From assembly GCA_938036405.1 (NCBI GenBank), contig CALHPT010000294.1:1-14659 (forward strand): 14,659 nt of DNA. The letters are read 5' to 3'. Every line of letters starts with the position of its first letter. Position 1 is the first letter of the stretch. Shown piece after piece: positions 1-6,438 of the stretch. A model generated the notes under the pieces. It had not been told where the DNA came from. It did no database searches and worked only from the letters and a program-made list of their open reading frames with translations. This DNA comes from an uncultured Tannerella sp. Its GTDB lineage: Bacteria > Bacteroidota > Bacteroidia > Bacteroidales > Tannerellaceae. Made by a program: the position numbers and the translations under genes.

Positions 1-940
1 TGAACTCGATGAGCCCCTCGGGGATGAGCACGGTGCCGAAGTTGTTGCCCTCGGCGGCTCGGCGGGCCACGACGCGCGCAATACGGTTCACGATCTCGTC
101 GAGCGAGAGGTCGTTGGCCTCCACCTCTTCGGAGATGATGCAGACGTTCGGGTGGGTTTGCAGGGCACACTCCAGGGCGATGTGCGACGCCGATCGGCCC
201 ATGAGCTTGATGAAGTGCCAATACTTACGCGCCGAGTTGCAGTCGCGCTGGATGTTTCCGATCACCTCGGAGTAGACCTTGCAGGCGGTGTCGAAGCCGA
301 AGGAGGTTTCGATGAGGTCGTTCTTCAGGTCGCCGTCGATCGTCTTGGGGCAGCCGATGACGCTGACGCCGGCGCCGATCGACCGATAATATTCGGCCAG
401 CACGGCCGCGTTCGTGTTCGAGTCGTCGCCGCCGATGATGACGAGCGCCGAGATGCCCAGCTCCTTGAGGATCTCCAGCCCCTTGTCGAACTGTTCGCGT
501 CGCTCGAGCTTCGTGCGCCCGGAGCCGATCATGTCGAAGCCGCCCGTGTTGCGGTATTCGTCGATGATGTCGGCCGTCAGCTCCATGTATTTATGCTCCA
601 CCAGTCCGCCGGGCCCCAAGATGAAGCCGAAGAGACGCGACTCGGGATTAGCCGCCTTGAGTCCGTCGAAGAGGCCGGCGATCACGTTGTGTCCGCCCGG
701 AGCCTGTCCGCCGGAGAGGATCACGCCCGCGTTGATGGGCGGCATGGGGTCGGCCGCGTCGCCACGCTCGAAGGTCACGGCCGGCATGCCGTAAGTGTGC
801 GGGAAGAGCCGCTTGATTTCCTCTTTGTCGCCCGCTGCTTCCGTCGCTGCGCCCTCTACGGCACGCACCGATCCGCGCAGCGCCACGGGCATCTTGGGCA
901 CATAGGCCGCCCGCGCGATTTGTAATGCACTTTTCGTCAT
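1..940 (-). CDS. pfp: Pyrophosphate--fructose 6-phosphate 1-phosphotransferase, long form (partial, N-terminal 313 residues)
   Basis: Glycolytic enzyme that reversibly phosphorylates fructose 6-phosphate to fructose 1,6-bisphosphate using pyrophosphate instead of ATP; cytoplasmic. The frame opens at ATG 940 ([13 protein letters not shown]) and stays open to the left edge, so the C-terminal part and stop lie outside; long-form members have roughly 550 residues. Visible motifs: SGGQAPGGH at residues 76-84 (nucleotide/pyrophosphate loop), GGDDS at 170-174 and PKTIDGD at 198-204 (catalytic region), then a GRSASH stretch further on. The second Asp of GGDDS, where ATP-dependent enzymes have Gly (GGDGS), is the classical sign of pyrophosphate use. 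The gene is divergent from the gtrA gene, with a good -7 box about 60 bases upstream of the start and a palindrome behind it. Family assignment is confident. Confidence 0.95.
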   Translation of the reverse strand, partial: MTKSALQIARAAYVPKMPVALRGSVRAVEGAATEAAGDKEEIKRLFPHTYGMPAVTFERGDAADPMPPINAGVILSGGQAPGGHNVIAGLFDGLKAANPESRLFGFILGPGGLVEHKYMELTADIIDEYRNTGGFDMIGSGRTKLERREQFDKGLEILKELGISALVIIGGDDSNTNAAVLAEYYRSIGAGVSVIGCPKTIDGDLKNDLIETSFGFDTACKVYSEVIGNIQRDCNSARKYWHFIKLMGRSASHIALECALQTHPNVCIISEEVEANDLSLDEIVNRIARVVARRAAEGNNFGTVLIPEGLIEF

Positions 941-998
941 AGTTCTCTCTATTAAATGTATGAATGATGATAACCTCGCTCTGAGATTTGGATGGGCG

Positions 999-1006
999 CA
1001 AAGATA
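999..1006 (-). promoter_or_regulatory. Probable -7 box of the pfp promoter
   Basis: On the minus strand this reads TATCTTTG, an exact match to the Bacteroidetes sigma-ABfr -7 consensus TAnnTTTG. It lies 58 bases before the pfp ATG at 940. No TTG is found 19-21 bases upstream; the nearest, at 1036-1038, is 29 bases away, so the -33 element is weak or replaced by an activator site. Confidence 0.6.
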
Positions 1007-1016
1007 CAGGGCCGCG

Positions 1017-1033
1017 AGGTGTCAGGGACACCT
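1017..1033. promoter_or_regulatory. Perfect palindrome at the pfp promoter, candidate operator
   Basis: AGGTGTC-AGG-GACACCT is a perfect 7-base inverted repeat with a 3-base centre. It begins 11 bases upstream of the pfp -7 box and covers the position expected for the -33 element. Size and symmetry fit a dimeric transcription-factor site. The binding protein is unknown, and an RNA hairpin role is also possible if transcription enters from upstream. Confidence 0.4.
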
Positions 1034-1083
1034 GTCAAGTTTACCGGATACTTCAAAAGCTCGTACAAGGAGGACTTCGCTAC

Positions 1084-1214
1084 CCCCTCGGAAACGTTCA
1101 GCGGCGCGTTTTGACCCTTCCGAGCCCTCGGAAACGTTCAGCGGCGTGTTTTGGAGCTTTCCGACCCCTCGGAAACGTTCAGCGGCGTGTTTTGACACTT
1201 TCCGAGCCCTCGGG
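1084..1214. repeat. Tandem repeat, about three copies of a 40-41 bp unit with inverted arms
   Basis: Three near-identical units share the core CCCTCGGAAACGTTCAGCGG followed by CGYGTTTTG. The word GAAACGTT starts at 1091, 1131 and 1172 (periods 40 and 41), and a fourth unit begins at about 1208 and degenerates after CCCTCGG. Each unit carries CTCGGAAA near its left end and TTCCGA(G) near its right end, so each could fold into a hairpin with a stem of about 7-8 bases. The array occupies the middle of the 420-base divergent region between pfp and gtrA. There are no unique spacers, so it is not a CRISPR array. Function unknown. Confidence 0.85.
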
Positions 1215-1229
1215 GCCTCTACGGAGGCC
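1214..1229. other. Hairpin with a TACG loop
   Basis: GGCCTC-TACG-GAGGCC forms a perfect 6-base stem closed by C(UACG)G, one of the exceptionally stable UNCG tetraloops if transcribed on the plus strand. It directly follows the tandem array. A related small hairpin, CCTC-GGCA-GAGG, lies at 1280-1291, and both are followed by CCGG. No T-run follows, so a terminator is unlikely. Confidence 0.5.
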
Positions 1230-1321
1230 GGCGAAGTTTGCTCGGTACGGGCTTTTGAGGTACCCGGCCAGCTTCCCAGCCTCGGCAGAGGCCGGAGACC
1301 GTCGAAAAAACGTTTTGCCTT

Positions 1322-1329
1322 TACATTTG
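1322..1329 (+). promoter_or_regulatory. Probable -7 box of the gtrA-glycosyltransferase operon
   Basis: TACATTTG matches TAnnTTTG exactly and lies 31 bases before the gtrA ATG. No TTG sits at the usual 19-21 base distance. The symmetric sequence AAAACGTTTT at 1307-1316, just upstream, shares the AACGTT core of the tandem repeats at 1084-1214. Confidence 0.5.
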
Positions 1330-1360
1330 CCCGCCCTCCAGAAGAGGGGCATCGCTCAGT

Positions 1361-1744
1361 ATGAAGATATCAACCAAGCAAAAAGAATTCTTTCGGTTCT
1401 GCCTCGTGGGGGGCACCGCCACTGGCATCCATTACGGCATCTATTTATTGCTGAATCGGGTGATGAACCCCAACGTAGCCTTCTCCATCGGCTACTTCGT
1501 GAGCTTCCTGGCCAACTTCGTCCTCTCGAACTTCTTCACCTTCAAGACGCGCCCCTCGGCGGGCAAAGGCGTGGGCTTCACCCTTAGCCATATCGTCAAC
1601 TACCTGCTGCAGTCGGGCTTCCTCAACCTCTTCATCTACGTCTTGAAAGTGCCCGAAACCTGGGCGCCGCTGCCGGTCTACGCCATCACCGTGCCCATCA
1701 ATTTCATCCTCGTGCGCACCGCCCTCAAGTCGCCGCGCCTCTAA
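1361..1744 (+). CDS. GtrA family membrane protein
   Basis: Small integral membrane protein of 127 residues, the usual size for the GtrA/DPMS3 family. Four hydrophobic segments are visible at about 10-30, 38-60, 72-94 and 103-121, with family-like features FFRFCLVGG near the N-terminus and SNFFTFK after the second segment. Family members are thought to flip polyprenyl-phosphate-linked sugars across the inner membrane or to anchor the partner glycosyltransferase. The partner gene starts 21 bases after the stop, so the two are very probably one transcript. The ATG at 1361 fits the family start; upstream AGAAGAGG may be a weak ribosome binding site. The glycan affected cannot be told from sequence. 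Confidence 0.85.
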   Translation: MKISTKQKEFFRFCLVGGTATGIHYGIYLLLNRVMNPNVAFSIGYFVSFLANFVLSNFFTFKTRPSAGKGVGFTLSHIVNYLLQSGFLNLFIYVLKVPETWAPLPVYAITVPINFILVRTALKSPRL

Positions 1745-1765
1745 CCCCCCGTTGCCCCAACCGTC

Positions 1766-2707
1766 ATGAAGCGCGTATCGATCCTTATCCCGGCTTATAA
1801 CGAAGAGGAATCCCTGCCCCTGCTCTACCGCCGACTGGCCGACCTGATGGACGCACAGCCTATGTACGCGTGGGAGGTGCTCTTCGTCAACGATGGCAGC
1901 CGCGACCATACGCTGGCCATCCTGGCCCAACTGCGCGAAAGCGATCCGCGCATCAACTACCTCGACCTGTCACGCAATTATGGCAAAGAGGCTGCCATGT
2001 TGGCCGGTTTCGACTATGTCACCGGCGACTGCATGGTGATCATGGACGCCGACCTGCAACATCCGCCCGAGCTCATCCCCGACATGCTCCGCCTCTGGGA
2101 GCAGGGCTACGACGACGTCTATGCCCGACGCCGTACCCGCGGCCGCGAGTCCTTCCTCCGCCGACGGCTCACGGCCGCCTTCTACGCCCTGCTCCGCCAC
2201 ACCACGCGTGTGCCCATGCAACCCAACACGGGCGACTTCCGCCTCTTGGACGCCGTCTGCATCCGTGCCCTGCGCCGCCTGCGCGAGTCGCAACGCTACA
2301 CGAAGGGCATGTTCAGCTGGATCGGCTTCCGCAAGCATGAGCTGCTCTTCGACCAGCAAGACCGCGTGGCGGGGCAGAGTAAGTGGGGCTTCTTCAAGCT
2401 GCTCAACCTGGCCATCGAGGGCATCACCTCCTTCACCGTGGCACCGCTGCGCATCGCCTCCGTCTGCGGCGCCATTGTCTCGCTGCTGGCCTTTGCCTAC
2501 GGACTCTTCATTCTCTTCAAGAACCTGATTTACGACGATCCCGTGGCCGGTTTTCCCACGCTGATGGTGACGATCCTCTTCCTCGGCGGCGTGCAACTGC
2601 TCTGCATTGGCATCATCGGCGAATACCTAGGCCGCATCTTCACCGAGACCAAGCAACGCCCCGTCTATTTTGTCAGCTCCTACAACGGAGAGCGAGCAAG
2701 CGAATAA
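1766..2707 (+). CDS. Family 2 polyprenyl-phosphate glycosyltransferase (GtrB/ArnC/DPM1-like)
   Basis: A 313-residue glycosyltransferase predicted to move a sugar from a nucleotide donor to undecaprenyl phosphate at the cytoplasmic face of the inner membrane. The GT-A fold signatures are present: SILIPAYNEE at 5-14, VNDGS at 41-45, the metal-binding DAD at 94-96 followed by LQHPPELIP, and GDFRL at 156-160. Two transmembrane helices follow at about 229-252 and 265-287, and the motif IGEYLGRIF lies near the end; this arrangement is typical of the GtrB/ArnC branch. The start MKRVSILIPAYNEE is right at the usual N-terminus. With GtrA it makes a donor-lipid module, but no third glycosyltransferase that would use the lipid-linked sugar is next to it. 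Sugar identity is unknown. Confidence 0.92.
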   Translation: MKRVSILIPAYNEEESLPLLYRRLADLMDAQPMYAWEVLFVNDGSRDHTLAILAQLRESDPRINYLDLSRNYGKEAAMLAGFDYVTGDCMVIMDADLQHPPELIPDMLRLWEQGYDDVYARRRTRGRESFLRRRLTAAFYALLRHTTRVPMQPNTGDFRLLDAVCIRALRRLRESQRYTKGMFSWIGFRKHELLFDQQDRVAGQSKWGFFKLLNLAIEGITSFTVAPLRIASVCGAIVSLLAFAYGLFILFKNLIYDDPVAGFPTLMVTILFLGGVQLLCIGIIGEYLGRIFTETKQRPVYFVSSYNGERASE

Positions 2708-2715
2708 GCAAACGT

Positions 2716-2768
2716 CGAAGCCGGATACATGTGGAGAAATTCCCAATCATGTACCCGGCTTCGTTTTT
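2716..2768 (+). terminator. Rho-independent terminator after the glycosyltransferase
   Basis: CGAAGCCGG-A-TACATG (2716-2731) pairs with CATGTA-C-CCGGCTTCG (2748-2763): 15 base pairs with one A/C mismatch and a 16-base loop, then TTTTT at 2764-2768. It starts 8 bases after the stop codon. The left arm GCCGGATACATGTG recurs at 9683-9696. Confidence 0.85.
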
Positions 2769-2785
2769 CGCTTCCCTCTAGGCAT

Positions 2786-2817
2786 AAAAAAAGCGTCCGG
2801 ACATCAGTCCGGACGCT
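2786..2817 (-). terminator. Rho-independent terminator after dps
   Basis: On the minus strand, AGCGTCCGGAC-TGAT-GTCCGGACGCT forms a perfect 11-base stem with a 4-base loop, followed by a run of T (A-run at 2786-2792 on the plus strand). It lies about 75 bases past the dps stop and faces the terminator of the convergent glycosyltransferase operon. Confidence 0.9.
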
Positions 2818-2891
2818 CGCCAAGTGCATTGTATGCCCGAAAATACAATCACTATCACATCTGCCTCAAGAAAGGCAAGATGCTTTCTTCA

Positions 2892-3335
2892 TTAAGATGC
2901 GTATGCACCCAGTTTCCACAAGTTGGCTTCGATCGCCGACAGGTGATGCTCAACGATCGAGTGGGTTGTCACGTCGCCAGCAGCCGTCGCCAGCTTGTCC
3001 AGCGTGTGATACTTGGCCTGGAGTAGCTTCCAAGTGGCCAGCACTTGGTCAACGCCCTGTTTCCAGTCTGACACGTTGTGTGTCTCCTTGATCTCGGACT
3101 TCTTCAGGTATTCCGAGAAACGGTTCTCCGGGTGGCCACCCAGCATGACGATACGTTCAGCCAGCTCGTCGATAGCTTCGGCTTCGCCATTGTAATACTC
3201 TTCGTAGAGCTCGTGCAGTTCATAGAACTTATCGCCCTTGATGTCCCAGTGCAAACCACGCAGGTTCGTGTAACTTACTTGACGGTTGGCCAGCAGGTCG
3301 GCCAGACTCTCGATGATAGATGCTTTTGTTTCCAT
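2892..3335 (-). CDS. dps: Dps family ferritin-like DNA-protecting protein
   Basis: Forms a hollow dodecamer in the family; oxidises Fe(II) at inter-subunit sites, stores the iron and protects DNA from peroxide. The product is 147 residues from the ATG at 3335. The ferroxidase signature is complete: H29-W30, F37, H41, then D56 and E60 in the motif AIDELAERI; the C-terminal helix carries HSIVEHHL. A TTG nine bases upstream would add MNQ; the ATG is preferred because it gives METKASIIESLADLL, close to the family start. The gene lies 62 bases downstream of hcp on the same strand, so co-transcription is plausible. No long Lys-rich N-terminal DNA-binding tail is present, so DNA binding is uncertain. 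Confidence 0.93.
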   Translation of the reverse strand: METKASIIESLADLLANRQVSYTNLRGLHWDIKGDKFYELHELYEEYYNGEAEAIDELAERIVMLGGHPENRFSEYLKKSEIKETHNVSDWKQGVDQVLATWKLLQAKYHTLDKLATAAGDVTTHSIVEHHLSAIEANLWKLGAYAS

Positions 3336-3397
3336 CTGATTCAAATTCTTGTTTGGTTCTTATTCTTATTGAAATTCGATGGGGTCTTGATCAAACA

Positions 3398-5068
3398 CTA
3401 TGCCAAAACCTCAGAGTCGGCAGGCATGACAAGTTTGAGATCCTCCTCGACGGTGCCATTTCCAGCCAGACCGAATGTCTCGGTCAGCACCTTGGCTACG
3501 CCCGGCGAAAGGAAGGCGGGCAGTGTGGGGCCGACGTGAATATTCTTGACGCCAAGGCTGAGAAGGGCCAACAATACAATGACAGCTTTCTGCTCGTACC
3601 ATGCGATGTTGAAGACGATCGGCAGGTCGTTGATGTCGTTCAGTTCGAAGATCTCCTTGAGTTTGAGTGCCACCACAGCCCAGGTGTAGCTGTCGTTACA
3701 CTGGCCAGCGTCGAGCACGCGGGGGATGCCGCCGATGTCGCCCAAGCCCAGCTTGTTGTAGCGATACTTAGCGCAGCCAGAGGTGAGGATCACGACGTCC
3801 TTAGGCAACCCGAGGGCGTAGTCAGTGTAATAGCTGCGTGAGGCGAAGCGACCGTCGCAACCGCCCATGACAACGAACTTGCGCAGGGCGCCGCTGCGGA
3901 TGGCGTCAACGATTTTGTCAGCCAGCTGGAAGACTTGATGGTGAGCAAATCCGCCGACGATCGTACCGGTCTCAATCTCCGTGGGTGGCTGGCAGGTCTT
4001 GGCCAGGGCGATCACCTCGCTGAAGTCCTTGTGGCCGTTAGCGTCCTCTTCAATGTGCTTGCAGCCGGGATAGCCTGTCGAATTGGCAGTGAACATGCGG
4101 CTGAGGTACGTATTGCGCGGCGTGGGCGGCACGATACAGTTGGTGGTGAAGACGATCGGGCCGTTGAACGTCTCGAACTCCTCGCGCTGCTTCCACCAGG
4201 CGTTGCCATAGTTGCCCACGAAGTGCTTGTATTTCTTGAACGCTGGATAGTAATGTGCCGAAAGCATTTCGCCGTGCGTATAGACGTCTACGCCCGTGCC
4301 TTCGGTCTGCTGGAGCAGCATCTCCATGTCGTGCATGTCGTGTCCGCTGATGAGGATACCCGGGCGCTTGCCTACGCCGATGTTCACCTCAGTCATCACG
4401 GGATTGCCATAGGTCGACGTGTGTGCACCGTCGAGGAGGGCCATTCCTTGTACGCCCATGCGTCCCGTCTCGAGTGTCAGCTCGGTGAGCGCTGCAGCGT
4501 CCAGATTGCCGATCGTCATGTCGCTCAGTGCGCGCTCCATGAAGGCGTAAAGCGTATCGTCCTCCTTACCGAGACGCATAGCGTGCTCTACGTAAGCAGC
4601 CAGACCCTTGAGACCGTAAACGGTGAGTTCCTTCAGCGAGCGTACGTCTTCGTTGGCCTCGCGCAGCACGCCTTCGGCAAAGCCCTTCGTTTCGTACTCA
4701 TCGGCCACTGGCACCCATGTCACTTCGTCAGCCGCATATGTCAGTCCGACTGCCTCTGCCTGCTTCTTCAGCTTGTCGCGCAGCTCGAACATGCGGTCCA
4801 CACGTCGGCGCAGGCTGTCCTTATCGAAGTTTGCGTTCGTGATCGTAGCAAAAAGAGCGTCCACCACGGCGTGATCCACCTCACGCGCCACTGGCTGCTC
4901 CAACTTACGTAACCCCGTGGCCAGCACGCTGACGCCACGCACGGCAAAGAGCAACATATCCATCATGGCGGAGAGATCGCTCTTCTTTCCGCATACACCC
5001 TGCACCGTGCAACCGGTACCCTTGGCCGTTTCCTGGCACTGATAACAAAACATCTTGTAGTCCATCAT
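3398..5068 (-). CDS. hcp: Hybrid cluster protein (hydroxylamine reductase / NO reductase)
   Basis: A 556-residue cytoplasmic Fe-S protein. The N-terminal cluster motif is C8-x2-C11-x8-C20-x5-C26, the spacing of strict-anaerobe type proteins. All expected hybrid-cluster ligands are visible: H243 (GHDMHD), E267 (HGEM), C311 (TTNC), C404 (GGCDGR, the persulfide Cys), C432 (SGCAKYRYN), C457 (GQCND), E492 and K494 (WYEQK). Family members reduce hydroxylamine in vitro and are linked in vivo to nitric oxide reduction and S-nitrosylation. The start has two adjacent ATGs (5068, 5065) preceded by AAAGGAACAGG, a fair ribosome binding site. dps follows on the same strand, giving a nitrosative/oxidative stress pair. 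No hcr reductase gene is adjacent. Confidence 0.96.
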   Translation of the reverse strand: MMDYKMFCYQCQETAKGTGCTVQGVCGKKSDLSAMMDMLLFAVRGVSVLATGLRKLEQPVAREVDHAVVDALFATITNANFDKDSLRRRVDRMFELRDKLKKQAEAVGLTYAADEVTWVPVADEYETKGFAEGVLREANEDVRSLKELTVYGLKGLAAYVEHAMRLGKEDDTLYAFMERALSDMTIGNLDAAALTELTLETGRMGVQGMALLDGAHTSTYGNPVMTEVNIGVGKRPGILISGHDMHDMEMLLQQTEGTGVDVYTHGEMLSAHYYPAFKKYKHFVGNYGNAWWKQREEFETFNGPIVFTTNCIVPPTPRNTYLSRMFTANSTGYPGCKHIEEDANGHKDFSEVIALAKTCQPPTEIETGTIVGGFAHHQVFQLADKIVDAIRSGALRKFVVMGGCDGRFASRSYYTDYALGLPKDVVILTSGCAKYRYNKLGLGDIGGIPRVLDAGQCNDSYTWAVVALKLKEIFELNDINDLPIVFNIAWYEQKAVIVLLALLSLGVKNIHVGPTLPAFLSPGVAKVLTETFGLAGNGTVEEDLKLVMPADSEVLA

Positions 5069-5380
5069 TCCTGTTCCTTTCTATTGAATTATAGTGTCAA
5101 ATAAATTTCTGATTGCCTCCTGTCAAGGCTTATTTCTGCCGCAAAGATCCCGCGACGCCCCGGCTCAAATTGTAAGCTGTGTGACAAGGTCAGATGTATT
5201 AAATATCCAAGGCGCTAGTTTTATGGATTATTAAAAGAGCCGGCATCGCCTACGAACAACACGCCCAGTCGGAGGCAACGGAACAAAACCTCTCGAGACA
5301 ACACTCCCCCAAAATCACTCCTCGCAGGCCGCGCGCCGCCCTGCAATAAGTCCACCCGGAGGCCGTTATTGCAGGCGTAT
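5069..5380. promoter_or_regulatory. Divergent hcp-porT intergenic region with candidate operator
   Basis: A 312-base non-coding stretch. For hcp (minus) the best -7 candidate is GATCTTTG at 5142-5149, one mismatch from TAnnTTTG. Upstream of it, at 5182-5192, lies TGAC-AAG-GTCA, a short symmetric site that could bind a CRP/FNR-type regulator; its centre is roughly 40 bases beyond the -7 candidate. For porT (plus), TAGTTTTA at 5216-5223 is one mismatch from the consensus. A strong hairpin sits at 5340-5375. All promoter calls here are tentative. Confidence 0.35.
5340..5375 (+). promoter_or_regulatory. Leader hairpin immediately upstream of porT
   Basis: CCTGCAATAA (5340-5349) and TTATTGCAGG (5366-5375) form a perfect 10-base inverted repeat around a 16-base loop that contains GGAGG at 5358-5362. 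It ends five bases before the porT ATG at 5381. In an mRNA this stem would sit over the ribosome landing zone, so it could control translation. The repeat is certain; the role is inference. Confidence 0.5.
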
Positions 5381-6103
5381 ATGAAAAAAAACATCACACT
5401 CAGACGGATGGCGAGCCTGACCTGCTTGTGGCTGATGGCCGCCACGTGCCTCTTGGCGCAACGTCGGCGCCCGCAGAATCAGCCGTATGTCGACTATAAG
5501 CGTTACCACTTCGGGTTTCACGTCGGGCTGCACACGCAGGATCTGATCCTGACCAACACCGGCGTGGCCGGCGCCGACGGTAAGACGTGGTTCGCCGAGA
5601 TACCCGCCTACACGCCTGGCTTCAGCGTAGGCGTCATCGGCGACCTCTACCTTAACCCCGTCCTCAGCGTGCGCCTCACGCCGACCGTCCACTTCGGCGA
5701 CAAGCGTCTCACCTTCATCGATCCGCAAACAAAGGAGCAATTCACCACCTCTCTCCGCTCCAACTACCTGGCCTTCCCCGTCGACTTCAAATACACAGCC
5801 ATGCGCCTCAATAACTACCGCCCCTACCTGCTGGCGGGCTTCTTCACGCAGTTCGATATGGGTCGCAAGCGCGGCTACCCCATGCTGCTGCGAGGCGTGG
5901 ACTACGGCGTAGAGTTCGGCCTTGGGTGCGACATCTACCTGCCTTACTTCAAACTCTGCCCCGAGCTAAAGTTCTGCTTCGGCCTCGCTGACGTGCTCGA
6001 GCCCGACCGGAGCGACCTGATCAACCCCTTGGATCGTGTCTACAGTCAGGCCCTCTCTCGCGCCACATCGCGGTTGATCGTGCTGACATTCAATTTTGAG
6101 TAG
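5381..6103 (+). CDS. porT: PorT-like protein of the type IX secretion system
   Basis: A 240-residue protein with a signal peptide (about residues 1-26, MKKN then a hydrophobic stretch ending LLAQ), followed by many short alternating segments typical of a small beta-barrel. Recognised as PorT from the stretches KRYHFGFHVGLHTQDL, GVIGDLYL, RLNNYRPYL and GCDIYLPYFKLCPELKF, which I recall as the conserved core of Porphyromonas gingivalis PorT. PorT is required for secretion of T9SS cargo such as gingipains. A TTG at 5369 would add four residues; ATG 5381 is preferred because it starts a normal signal peptide. It stands alone, convergent with tRNA-Gln. Other T9SS genes are outside the window. Confidence 0.85.
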   Translation: MKKNITLRRMASLTCLWLMAATCLLAQRRRPQNQPYVDYKRYHFGFHVGLHTQDLILTNTGVAGADGKTWFAEIPAYTPGFSVGVIGDLYLNPVLSVRLTPTVHFGDKRLTFIDPQTKEQFTTSLRSNYLAFPVDFKYTAMRLNNYRPYLLAGFFTQFDMGRKRGYPMLLRGVDYGVEFGLGCDIYLPYFKLCPELKFCFGLADVLEPDRSDLINPLDRVYSQALSRATSRLIVLTFNFE

Positions 6104-6185
6104 AGGATATAAAGCCTCACCAAGCTCAGTGCGGCTATGCGTGACGCCAGACCCGCAAACAGATATAAGCCATACGGCAATAAAC

Positions 6186-6222
6186 AAGAGAGGCCGCCCG
6201 AATGCATCGGACGGCCTCTCTT
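6186..6222 (-). terminator. Terminator hairpin between porT and tRNA-Gln
   Basis: AAGAGAGGCCG (6186-6196) pairs with CGGCCTCTCTT (6212-6222); after a C/A mismatch, CCGA pairs with TCGG, leaving a 5-base loop. On the minus strand the stem is followed by TTGTTTATT, so it suits the tRNA transcript. It may also stop porT readthrough, though no T-run follows on the plus strand. Confidence 0.75.
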
Positions 6223-6231
6223 ATGAAGCTG

Positions 6232-6302
6232 TTGTTCTACTAGGACTCGAACCTAGAATTTCAGGACCAGAATCTGACGTGTTACCATTACACCATAGAA
6301 CA
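6232..6302 (-). tRNA. tRNA-Gln (anticodon CUG)
   Basis: A 71-base cloverleaf on the minus strand. Acceptor arm TGTTCTA/TAGAACA (7 perfect pairs) with discriminator A; D arm GTGT/ACAC with loop AATGGTA; anticodon arm TCAGA/CCTGA with loop TT-CTG-GT, giving anticodon CUG, which reads CAG (Gln); T arm CTAGG/CCTAG with loop TTCGAGT. CCA is not encoded. The anticodon stem has an A-C mismatch at its innermost pair, which is odd but does not move the loop. A strong promoter lies upstream and a terminator downstream. Confidence 0.95.
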
Positions 6303-6351
6303 ATGTCGTTGCGCTCTTTCCGGGGCCTCTTGCCCTCCGCGATTGCGGCCG

Positions 6352-6381
6352 CAAACATACATCTCTTCTCCACACCTCCAA
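6352..6381 (-). promoter_or_regulatory. Promoter of tRNA-Gln
   Basis: On the minus strand, TTG (6379-6381), 19 bases, then TATGTTTG (6352-6359). This matches the Bacteroidetes consensus TTG-N19-21-TAnnTTTG in both elements and spacing. It lies 50 bases upstream of the tRNA 5' end and fires away from rsfS. Confidence 0.8.
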
Positions 6382-6405
6382 AAAACGGCCCAAAAAAGAT
6401 TGCCA

Positions 6406-6413
6406 TATCTTTG
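6406..6413 (+). promoter_or_regulatory. Probable -7 box of the rsfS-ftsH-cdsA operon
   Basis: TATCTTTG matches TAnnTTTG exactly, 25 bases before the rsfS ATG. No TTG lies at the standard distance upstream. It is back to back with the tRNA-Gln promoter, with the two -7 boxes 46 bases apart. Confidence 0.55.
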
Positions 6414-6438
6414 GCCCGTCTAACAGAAAAAACGAATT

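Noticed and set aside
152..925. 257-codon open frame on the plus strand
   Set aside because: Antisense to the pfp gene, which has intact catalytic motifs; the translation resembles no known protein.
1084..1214. Repeats considered as a CRISPR array
   Set aside because: Units are directly adjacent with no unique spacers of constant length, only about three copies exist, and no cas gene is nearby.
988..1587. 199-codon and 134-codon open frames across the repeat region
   Set aside because: They translate the tandem repeats into low-complexity sequence, and the longer one runs into gtrA in another frame; no family resemblance.
3336..3344. TTG start for dps three codons upstream
   Set aside because: The ATG at 3335 gives a typical Dps N-terminus; the TTG has no better ribosome binding site.
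3935..4912. 325-codon open frame on the plus strand
   Set aside because: Antisense to hcp, in which all cluster ligands are present; low-complexity composition typical of a shadow frame.
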